Positions 25,752-32,896 of a stretch of 64,000 nt of DNA are shown here, one piece after another; the first letter of the stretch is position 1; each line of letters begins with the position of its first letter. The stretch spans positions 1-64,000 of the forward strand of contig NZ_JACSPO010000009.1 in assembly GCF_014837105.1 (NCBI RefSeq), in the 5' to 3' direction. Source of the stretch: Oceanitalea stevensii (GTDB taxonomy: Bacteria; Actinomycetota; Actinomycetes; Actinomycetales; Actinomycetaceae). The translations under genes were made by a program, and so were the position numbers. The notes beneath the pieces were generated by a model. The model was not told the origin of the DNA. It searched no databases and saw only the letters and a list, made by a program, of their open reading frames with translations.

Positions 25752-26203
25752 TGTTCTCTCCTTCGAGAGTGGAGGTTGTTCTGGCCCGCCGGACGGCAGG
25801 CCCTGTCTGTGCCCGACTGCGTAGTCGGGCGGTGAGGCCGCTGCGCCCTCAGGTGCCGCTGTCGCGGCGAATGTTCACGCTAACATTCTGAACCTTCGAG
25901 GCGGTGGATGTCACATCCTTGGTCCTAGGCCGGGTTGCGATTCGGTAACACCACGAGCGTCGGGCGCCGGGGTCTCACCTCGTCGCGGCCACGGTAGCCG
26001 TCACGCGCACTCGATCACAAGCCCCCACGTTCGCACGACGTAGCGCGCGGAACGGGCGGAGACCGACGCCGGACCTTCCACTCACGTCCGATCATGCGTT
26101 GGCAATATCGAACAACCTGGGTACCGTGCGAGCCGTTGGACGGTGTCGTCCGCGTTCGGGGGCGAACCGTGAAGCAGCTGTGACTGTGGAATGGGGATCG
26201 AGG
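25752..26203. other. Divergent intergenic region between chvE and the GH97 gene
   Basis: This 452-base gap holds no credible gene. It contains a leader hairpin GCCCGACT/AGTCGGGC (25811-25830) in the chvE 5' untranslated region, then the operator at 25871-25886. Reading the minus strand, GTGACA and CAGAAT lie about 17 bases apart just upstream of that operator and could be the chvE promoter. The stretch 25930-26190 must hold the GH97 promoter, but I could not identify one; CGTTGGCAATATCGAACAAC near 26097 is the only A+T-richer patch. Confidence 0.55.
25871..25886. promoter_or_regulatory. Arabinose-type LacI operator in the chvE promoter
   Basis: ATGTTCACGCTAACAT differs at two positions from the consensus ATGTTAGCGCTAACAT that also occurs before araDA and the furanose importer. 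It lies 120 bases before the chvE start, directly downstream of a possible -10, so a repressor here would block initiation or early elongation. Confidence 0.75.
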
Positions 26204-29200
26204 ATGATCGAGTCAAGAGCACGGCACGGGCGCGCCTGGAGGGCCGCCACCGCCGTGATCGCCGCGGCGACCGTGTCGCTCGGCGCCGTGGCGCCGGCCG
26301 CGTCCGCCGCCGGCGAGGCACCGGAGCCGCTCGCCACCGAGGAGTGGAGCGTCGAGTCGCCGGGTGGCGACGTGACGTTGACGCTCGGCCTGGACGACGC
26401 CGGGGCGCTGAGCTACCACGCCGAGCACCACGGGGAGGAGGTGCTGGCCCCCGCGCCGCTCGGCGTCACGCTGACCGGAGCGGACCTCACGAGCGGGCTC
26501 GAGCTCGTCGGCCGTGAGGACCGCGTCGTGGACGAGACCTACGAGCTCCTCACCGGCAAGGCCTCCACGTCCCGCGACCACGCGACCGAGTCGACCTTCA
26601 CCTTCGCGGGGGAGGGCGGCACGGAGCTCGCGCTCGTCGTGCGGGCCTACGACGACGCCGCCGCCTTCCGCTACGTCCTGCCCGGCGAGGGTGAGGCCGA
26701 GCTGACCGGCGAGGCCACCGAGCTGCGCGTGCCCGAGGGCGCGACCGGGTGGCTGCAGCCGTACCGCAACAACTACGAGGGCTTCTACGAGGAGCTCGCG
26801 GTCTCCGACGTCCCGGCCGGCCGCGAGTACGGCTTCCCGATGATGGTCGAGCAGGCCTCGGGCGGCTGGATGATGCTCTCCGAGGCCGCCGTCGACGACA
26901 CCTTCGCCGTCAGCCGCGTCACCTCCGCCGGTGAGGGCCGCTTCGCCCTCACCCTGCCGGAGGACTCGGTGAGCTCGACCCTGCCCTGGCAGACCCCGTG
27001 GCGCCTGGCGATGTTCGGTGACGACGCCGCCGATGTCGTCGAGTCGACGCGCATCTTCGACCTCAACCCGCCGTCGCGGGTCGAGGACACGAGCTGGATC
27101 GAGCCCGGCCGCGTCGCGTGGTCGTGGTGGTCCAACGCGGGCAGCCCGCGGGACGAGGCGCGCCAGCGCGAGTTCGTCGACTTCGCCGGCGAGACGGGCT
27201 GGGAGTACGTGCTCGTCGACGAGGGCTGGAGCGCCGAGTGGGTGCCGCGCCTCGTCGAGTACGCCGCCGAGCGCGACGTCGAGATCCTCCTGTGGAGCCA
27301 CTGGACCGGTCTGGACACCGCCGCCGAGCGCGACGAGAAGCTCGCCCTGTGGAAGTCCTGGGGCGTGGCCGGCATCAAGGTCGACTTCATGGACGCCGAC
27401 ACGCAGGAGCGGATGAGCTTCTACGAGACGGTCCTCGAGGAGACCGCCGAGCACGAGCTGCTCCTCAACTACCACGGCTCGACCTCCCAGCAGGGCTGGT
27501 CGCGCACGTGGCCGCACCTCATGACGATGGAGGGCGTGTGGGGCGCGGAGCAGTACTGGGGCTCCTTCCCGGCCAGCCACAACGTCGACCTCGTCTTCAC
27601 CCGCAACGTCACCGGCTCCATGGACTACACGCCCGTCGTGTTCTCCACGCGCAACCGGCAGACGACGCTCGCGCACGAGCTCGCCACCGGCATCGTCTTC
27701 GAGTCGGCCCTGCAGCACCTCGCCGACTCCCCGGAGAGCTACCGCGCGAACGCCGCGGCGCTGCCGCTCCTCTCCGCGCTGCCGACGACGTGGGATCGGA
27801 CGGAGCTCGTCGCCGGCCGTCCCAGCGAGTACGCCGCCCTCGCCCGCCGGTCCGGTGAGGACTGGTACCTCGGCGTCATCAGCGGCACCGCCGCGATGCG
27901 CGGCGAGGTGGCCCTCGACATGCTCGGGGAGGGCGACTACGTCGCCGACGTCTACCGCGACGGCCTCGACGACGACGGCGAGCCGGCCCTCGCCGCGACG
28001 AGCGGTCTCGTCGACGCGACCACCGTCCTGCCGCTCGGCCTCGCCGACAACGGCGGCCTCGCGGTCCGCCTGCGTCCGGCGACGGCGGAGGAGTCGGCCG
28101 AGCTGCCCGCCCTCGCCCTGCCGCCGCAGGTCGTCGTCACCGCCCCGGCGGCCGACGACGTCGTCACCGGCGGCGCCGACGTCACCCTGACGGCGGAGGC
28201 GGACGACGTCGACGGCGAGGTTGTGCGGGTGGACTTCCTCGTCGACGGCGAGACGGTCGCCTCCGTGGACGACGCCCCGTACACGGCCACGTGGACCGAC
28301 CCGGGCGTGGGACTGCACTCGGTGGTCGCCGCGGCGACCGACGACGAGGGCCACGTCGGGTACTCCGGTCCCGTCTCCTTCTGGGTCGAGCCCGGCAGCG
28401 ACTCCCTGTGCCTCCTCGAGGATGCCTCGGACGACTTCACCGGCGACGCCCTCGACCGGGACCGCTGGCGCGTCGAGGGCGAGGTCGCCGCGGACCTGCG
28501 CGTCGAGGACGGCGCGCTGCGCATCGACACCCGCTCCGGTGACCTCTACGCCGGTGGCGCGGCGAGCAACATCGTCCTCCAGGACATGCCCGAGGGCGGC
28601 TGGCAGGCGACGGCGCGCATCACGGCCGACCTCAACGCGGGCTTCCAGCAGGCCGGTCTGGTCATCTACGAGGGCCGCGGCAACTACGTCTCGGTGAACC
28701 TCAACGCCCGCAGCGGTACCGAGCGGCGCTTTCAGTTCGTCCGCGAGGAGAACGGCTCGCCACGCTACACCGCGGACGACTGGTTCACCGTGCCGTCGGA
28801 CTTCCCCGACACCTACTCGGTGCGGCTGACGAGCGACGGCGAGACCGTGACGGCGTCCTACTCCGCCGACGGCGAGACCTTCCGGCCCTTCGGACGGCCG
28901 GCGGACATCGCCTACCTCGACGGCGCGGGGCTCGGCCTCATCGCCGTGAGCGGCGGCGGGGCGCAGCACACGACGGAGGCGGCCTTCGAGAGCTTCGAGC
29001 TCGCCGCGGACTGCCCGCCCGACGTCACCGCGCCGACCGTCTCGGCCGAGCTTGGCGGTGAGCGGGACGGCGAGGAGTACGTCGGCCCGGTGACGGTCAC
29101 CGTGACGGCCGAGGACGAGGGGTCCGGCGTCGACGTCGTCGAGGTCGCCGTCGACGGCGGGGAGTGGGCCGCGTACGACGCTCCCGTCGTCGTGGACGAG

Positions 29201-30289
29201 CCCGGCGCGCACACGGTGAGCTACCGGGCCACCGACGTCGCCGGCAACGTGTCCGAGGCGGGGAGCGTGAGCTTCACGATCGCGGCGCCGCCGGTGGAGG
29301 TGACGCCCGCGGCGGTGACCTTCACCGACGAGGACGGCACCGAGGACGACGCCTACACGGTCCCGGCGGTCGAGGGCGTCGAGTACGTCGTCGACGGTGA
29401 GGTCGTGCCCGCCGGGAGCCACACGGGCTCGGGGACGGTCACGGTGACGGCGCGTGCGCTGGACGGCTTCGTGCTCGCCGAGGGCGCACAGGCGCGGTGG
29501 AGCCACACGTTCTCCGCCGAGGGCGGGCAGCCCGGGCCAGGCCCCGACCCGCAGCCGGACCGCCGGGGCGCGGAGTTCCACCTGTCCACCACCTGGCGCG
29601 GGGCCACGGACGTCCGCTTCCAGTACGGCCGCTTCGCCGACGAGGTGTACATCGGTGACTGGGACGGCAACGGGACCGACACGATCGCGGTGCGGCGCGC
29701 CAACGAGTTCCACGTGTCCAACGCCCAGCGCGGCGGGGAGGCCGACGTCGTGCTCCGCTACGGCCGGCCCGACGACGTCATCCTTGTCGGTGACTGGGAC
29801 GGGAACGGCACCGACACCTTCACGGTCCGCCGCGGGGCGGAGTACCACGTGAAGAACTCGCTGCTCGGCGGGCAGGCGGACGCCGTGTTCACCTACGGCC
29901 GCGAGAACGACGCCGTGCTCGTCGGTGACTGGGACGGCAGCGGGACGGACACCTTCGCGGTGCGCCGGGCCGCGACGTACCACGTGAAGAACTCCCTGCG
30001 TGGCGGGGACGCCGACACGGTGTTCACCTACGGCCGGGCCGCCGACGTCACCCTCGCCGGTGACTGGGACGGCAACGGCACCGACACCCTGACGATCCAG
30101 CGTGGCCGGGTCTTCCACGTCAACAACTCCCTGCGTGGCGGGGACGCGGACCGCGTGCTGACCTTCGGTCGCGAGGGCGACGAGGTGCACGTGGGTGACT
30201 GGGACGGCAACGGGACCGACACCCTCGGCATCCGCCGGCTCGCCACGCCGGCCACCAAGGAGGTGACGGCCGCGGCCAAGTGGGGCTGA
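26204..30289 (+). CDS. Secreted multidomain GH97 glycosidase with FG-GAP-like repeats
   Basis: A 1361-residue exported enzyme. The signal peptide ends near AASAA (about residue 35). Residues about 45-640 form a GH97 unit of the retaining branch: Asp394 in GIKVDFMDAD is the expected nucleophile and Glu443 in MTMEGVWGAE the expected acid/base. GH97 retaining enzymes are alpha-galactosidases, and some also act on beta-L-arabinopyranosides. Then follow an Ig-like domain (about 645-725), a concanavalin-like domain (about 735-935), a second Ig-like domain with DVAGNVSEAG (about 940-1030), a short beta domain, a Pro-rich linker, and five repeats of about 45 residues carrying VGDWDGNGTDT (about 1123-1346). 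No LPxTG or membrane anchor ends it. The ATG at 26204 was chosen because it opens a normal signal peptide. Confidence 0.87.
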   Translation: MIESRARHGRAWRAATAVIAAATVSLGAVAPAASAAGEAPEPLATEEWSVESPGGDVTLTLGLDDAGALSYHAEHHGEEVLAPAPLGVTLTGADLTSGLELVGREDRVVDETYELLTGKASTSRDHATESTFTFAGEGGTELALVVRAYDDAAAFRYVLPGEGEAELTGEATELRVPEGATGWLQPYRNNYEGFYEELAVSDVPAGREYGFPMMVEQASGGWMMLSEAAVDDTFAVSRVTSAGEGRFALTLPEDSVSSTLPWQTPWRLAMFGDDAADVVESTRIFDLNPPSRVEDTSWIEPGRVAWSWWSNAGSPRDEARQREFVDFAGETGWEYVLVDEGWSAEWVPRLVEYAAERDVEILLWSHWTGLDTAAERDEKLALWKSWGVAGIKVDFMDADTQERMSFYETVLEETAEHELLLNYHGSTSQQGWSRTWPHLMTMEGVWGAEQYWGSFPASHNVDLVFTRNVTGSMDYTPVVFSTRNRQTTLAHELATGIVFESALQHLADSPESYRANAAALPLLSALPTTWDRTELVAGRPSEYAALARRSGEDWYLGVISGTAAMRGEVALDMLGEGDYVADVYRDGLDDDGEPALAATSGLVDATTVLPLGLADNGGLAVRLRPATAEESAELPALALPPQVVVTAPAADDVVTGGADVTLTAEADDVDGEVVRVDFLVDGETVASVDDAPYTATWTDPGVGLHSVVAAATDDEGHVGYSGPVSFWVEPGSDSLCLLEDASDDFTGDALDRDRWRVEGEVAADLRVEDGALRIDTRSGDLYAGGAASNIVLQDMPEGGWQATARITADLNAGFQQAGLVIYEGRGNYVSVNLNARSGTERRFQFVREENGSPRYTADDWFTVPSDFPDTYSVRLTSDGETVTASYSADGETFRPFGRPADIAYLDGAGLGLIAVSGGGAQHTTEAAFESFELAADCPPDVTAPTVSAELGGERDGEEYVGPVTVTVTAEDEGSGVDVVEVAVDGGEWAAYDAPVVVDEPGAHTVSYRATDVAGNVSEAGSVSFTIAAPPVEVTPAAVTFTDEDGTEDDAYTVPAVEGVEYVVDGEVVPAGSHTGSGTVTVTARALDGFVLAEGAQARWSHTFSAEGGQPGPGPDPQPDRRGAEFHLSTTWRGATDVRFQYGRFADEVYIGDWDGNGTDTIAVRRANEFHVSNAQRGGEADVVLRYGRPDDVILVGDWDGNGTDTFTVRRGAEYHVKNSLLGGQADAVFTYGRENDAVLVGDWDGSGTDTFAVRRAATYHVKNSLRGGDADTVFTYGRAADVTLAGDWDGNGTDTLTIQRGRVFHVNNSLRGGDADRVLTFGREGDEVHVGDWDGNGTDTLGIRRLATPATKEVTAAAKWG

Positions 30290-30295
30290 CGCCGC

Positions 30296-30341
30296 GAGCG
30301 CCGGCAGCCCGGCTCCTCACGGGGCCAGGCTGCCGGCGCTC
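30296..30341 (+). terminator. Terminator after the GH97 gene
   Basis: GAGCGCCGGCAGCC pairs perfectly with GGCTGCCGGCGCTC (14 bp) around an 18-base loop, starting six bases after the stop. Confidence 0.85.
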
Positions 30342-30390
30342 CGCGCGCCCGGCCCCTGTCGGCGGGGACGGGGGTGCGGGAGACTGGGCC

Positions 30391-31665
30391 GTGGCCTCGA
30401 TCATGCTGACGGCGATGCCCTTCGCCGGGCACGCCCGTCCGGTCCGTGCCGTCGCGGGCGAGCTCGTGCGGCGCGGCCACGACGTGCGCGTGTACACCGG
30501 CCGCTCCTACACGGGGCTCTTCGAGGAGGTCGGGGCCCGCGGGGTGCCGTGGCAGGAGGCTCCCGACCTCGACGAGCGGGACCTCGCCGCCACCTTCCCC
30601 CGGCTGCGGGGGCGCAAGGGCTTCCGGCAGGTGCTCGTCAACCTCGAGGACCTCTTCCTCGGCACGGCGCCGGCGCAGGCGCGCGACCTCGAGCGGGCCC
30701 ACGCCGCCGAGCCCTGGGACCTGCTCGCCGGGGACCCGATGGCCCTGGGCACCCGCTTCGCCGCCGAGCGCACCGGCTCGCGCTGGGCCACGGTCTCCCC
30801 GATCGCCGTCTGGCTCCCGGGCCCCGGCATCCCGCCCACCGGGCTCGGCCTCACGCCGGCCACCGGGCCGCTCGGACGTGTGCGCGACCTCGCGCTGGGC
30901 TCGGTCGCCGGCGCGGGCACCCGGGTGCTGACCCGGCGCTACCAGGCGGTCCGCCGGCGAGTGGGGCTGGCCGGCGACGGCGAGACCTTCGCGACGATGT
31001 GGTACTCCCCGCAGCTGGTCGTCGGCGCCGGCTCACCGGGCCTCGACTACCCCCGCAGCGACCTGCCCGGGCACATCCGCCTCGTCGGGGACCTCATGGA
31101 CGACGGCGCGCCGCCCCCGCCCGGGCCGCTGCCGGAGTGGTGGGAGGACGTCACCCGCGCCACCGTGCCGGTCGTCCACGTCACCCAGGGCACCGCGAAC
31201 GTCGACCCCCGCGACCTCATCCTGCCGGCGGTCGAGGCGCTGGCCGGCCGGGACGTCCTCGTCGTCGTCGGGCTCGGCCACCGCACGCCGCCGCTGCCCG
31301 GGCGCCTGCCGGCGAACGTGCGCGTCGCGCCGATGGTCCCCTACCCGCACCTGCTGCCGCTCACCGACGTCATGGTGACGAACGGTGGGTTCGGCGGGGT
31401 GCTGCAGGCGCTGCGGCACGGGGTCCCGCTCGTCGTCGCCTGTGGTGACCTCGACAAGCCGGAGATCGCCGCCCGGATCGGCTGGCACGGCGCGGGGGTC
31501 AACCTGCGGACGGGGCGTCCGCGTCCCGCCGCGGTCGCCGCGGCCTGCGACGCGGTGAGCGCCGACCCGCGGTACCGGGCGACGGCGGGCCGCCTCGGGG
31601 CTGAGCTGCGCGCGCTCGGCGGCACCCGCGCCGCCGCCGACCTCCTCGAGGGGCACTTGCGGTAG
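30391..31665 (+). CDS. GT-B glycosyltransferase (macrolide/UDP-glucuronosyl-type)
   Basis: A 424-residue protein of the MGT/UGT-like GT1 superfamily. The N-terminus ASIMLTAMPFAGHARPVRAV is the usual acceptor-domain opening. The C-terminal half has VPVVHVTQGTANVDPRDLIL and VMVTNGGFGGVLQALRHGVP, the nucleotide-sugar site, where the common HCG motif is replaced by NGG. Such enzymes glycosylate small hydrophobic molecules or antibiotics; donor and acceptor are unknown. I take GTG 30391 as the start, with GGGAG ten bases upstream. The gene stands alone. Confidence 0.85.
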   Translation: MASIMLTAMPFAGHARPVRAVAGELVRRGHDVRVYTGRSYTGLFEEVGARGVPWQEAPDLDERDLAATFPRLRGRKGFRQVLVNLEDLFLGTAPAQARDLERAHAAEPWDLLAGDPMALGTRFAAERTGSRWATVSPIAVWLPGPGIPPTGLGLTPATGPLGRVRDLALGSVAGAGTRVLTRRYQAVRRRVGLAGDGETFATMWYSPQLVVGAGSPGLDYPRSDLPGHIRLVGDLMDDGAPPPPGPLPEWWEDVTRATVPVVHVTQGTANVDPRDLILPAVEALAGRDVLVVVGLGHRTPPLPGRLPANVRVAPMVPYPHLLPLTDVMVTNGGFGGVLQALRHGVPLVVACGDLDKPEIAARIGWHGAGVNLRTGRPRPAAVAAACDAVSADPRYRATAGRLGAELRALGGTRAAADLLEGHLR

Positions 31666-31695
31666 CGCGCGACGTCCGTGCGCCCCCCCTGGTGC

Positions 31696-31727
31696 CACCG
31701 TGCGGCCGGTCTGGCGGGCGCACGGTG
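31696..31727. terminator. Convergent terminator within a GGGCGCACGG repeat cluster
   Basis: CACCGTGCG pairs with CGCACGGTG around a 14-base loop between convergent genes. The core GGGCGCACGG occurs again at about 31735-31744 and inverted at about 31678-31687, so alternative stems are possible. Confidence 0.6.
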
Positions 31728-31760
31728 AGCCCGACGGGCGCACGGTCGTGCCGACGCGGC

Positions 31761-32405
31761 TCAGCCGCCGAGAGTGATGCCGAGCTCGCGGGCCAGCGCG
31801 GGCAGCAGGGCGATCGCGTCCTCCTCGGCGACGCGCGCGCCGCGCAGCCCGCCGACCCCGCCGACGCCGTCGAGCCGGCAGCCGCGCAGCTGGACGTCGC
31901 GGCAGCGCAGGCCGGACAGCTGCGCGCCGGTGAGGGTGCAGTCCTCGAGGAGCACACCGTCCATGACGGTGTCGGTGAAGGTGGCCTCGGACAGGTCGCA
32001 GCCGCGCAGGACGACCCCGCGCAGCTCGGCGCCGTGCCAGCTCGTCAGCGTGCCCTGCACCCCCTCGAGCAGCACCGAGCGCAGCCGGACCCCCGCGAGG
32101 AGGGCCCCGGTCATCCGGACCTCACGCAGCGAGCAGCGCAGCAGCGAGCCGTCGCGCCACACGAGGTTGGCGAGGTCCGCGCCGTCCAGCAGGCAGTCCG
32201 CGAGCGTCACCCGCTCCCACTGGCCACCGCCCGCCCGCGCGCGGGACAGGTCGCTGTTCTCCACCTGCGCCTCGGAGAGCCCGGGCAGGACGGCGCCGGT
32301 GAGGTCGACACCGGCCGTGGTCGCGTCGTCGAGCGTGGTGACGTCGCCCGGCTCGAGGTGCGGAGGGACGTCGGGCTCGGGCACGGCGTGCCGGGGGCGC
32401 CTCAC
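31761..32405 (-). CDS. Pentapeptide-repeat protein
   Basis: A 214-residue protein built largely of pentapeptide repeats (A/C-D/N-L-x-x) from about residue 55 to 185, for example DCLLDGADLANLVW, LRGCDLSEATFTD and LEDCTLTGAQLSGL. These form a right-handed square beta-helix; some members protect gyrase, most are uncharacterised. The GTG at 32405 overlaps the stop of the YbaK-type gene (GTGA), so it is the third gene of a coupled operon. A longer frame to 33065 is a shadow of the upstream genes. Confidence 0.85.
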   Translation of the reverse strand: MRRPRHAVPEPDVPPHLEPGDVTTLDDATTAGVDLTGAVLPGLSEAQVENSDLSRARAGGGQWERVTLADCLLDGADLANLVWRDGSLLRCSLREVRMTGALLAGVRLRSVLLEGVQGTLTSWHGAELRGVVLRGCDLSEATFTDTVMDGVLLEDCTLTGAQLSGLRCRDVQLRGCRLDGVGGVGGLRGARVAEEDAIALLPALARELGITLGG

Positions 32406-32896
32406 GGCCGTCCCACCCGCGCGGTCGTGGCACCGGTGAGGGTGACGAGGTCCGCCGGGGCGAGCTCGACGTCGGCACCGCGGCGGCCGGCGCTGACGAG
32501 CACGGTGTCGTGCGCCAGCGCGGACTCGTCGACGACGGTGGGGAGGTGGCGGCGCTGGCCCAGCGGGGAGATGCCCCCGACGACGTACCCGGTGGCCCGC
32601 TCCGCGGCGGCCGGCTCGGCCATGGTGGCGCGCTTGCCGCCGACGGCGGCGGCGAGGGCCTTGAGGTCGAGCTCGCCGGTGACCGGGACGACGGCGACGA
32701 CGAGCGCGCCGTCCACCTCGGCGAGCAGCGTCTTGAGCACGCGCGCGGGGTCGACGCCGAGCGCCTGGGCCGCCTCCATCCCGAAGGACAGCTCGCTGCG
32801 CGGGTCGTGGACGTACTCGCGCACGGTGTGGACCACCCCGGCCTCCTGGAGGACCCGGAGTGCGGGCGTGCCGGACGGCGCGGCCCGGCGGCTCAC
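32402..32896 (-). CDS. YbaK/EbsC-family aminoacyl-tRNA deacylase
   Basis: A 164-residue protein of the YbaK/ProX editing family, which clears mischarged tRNA such as Cys-tRNA(Pro). The conserved lysine lies in ARVLKTLLAEVDG (Lys55). Other marks are VVAVVPVTGELDLKALA and ATGYVVGGISPLGQRRHLPT, the usual loop with GGISP. The GTG at 32896 overlaps the helicase stop (GTGA). The exact tRNA substrate is unproven. Confidence 0.9.
   Translation of the reverse strand: MSRRAAPSGTPALRVLQEAGVVHTVREYVHDPRSELSFGMEAAQALGVDPARVLKTLLAEVDGALVVAVVPVTGELDLKALAAAVGGKRATMAEPAAAERATGYVVGGISPLGQRRHLPTVVDESALAHDTVLVSAGRRGADVELAPADLVTLTGATTARVGRP

Noticed and set aside
25811..25830. Riboswitch in the chvE leader
   Set aside because: Only a simple 8-bp hairpin is visible, with none of the conserved cores of known riboswitch classes; the LacI operator explains regulation better.
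26213..30190. Very long open frame (over 1300 codons) on the minus strand opposite the GH97 gene
   Set aside because: It is an antisense shadow produced by strong G/C third-position bias; it lacks recognisable domains, while the plus strand shows a full GH97 protein.
30391..31665. Antibiotic biosynthesis cluster around the GT1 glycosyltransferase
   Set aside because: Neighbouring genes are a GH97 enzyme and an RNA-related operon; no polyketide, peptide or deoxysugar genes are present.
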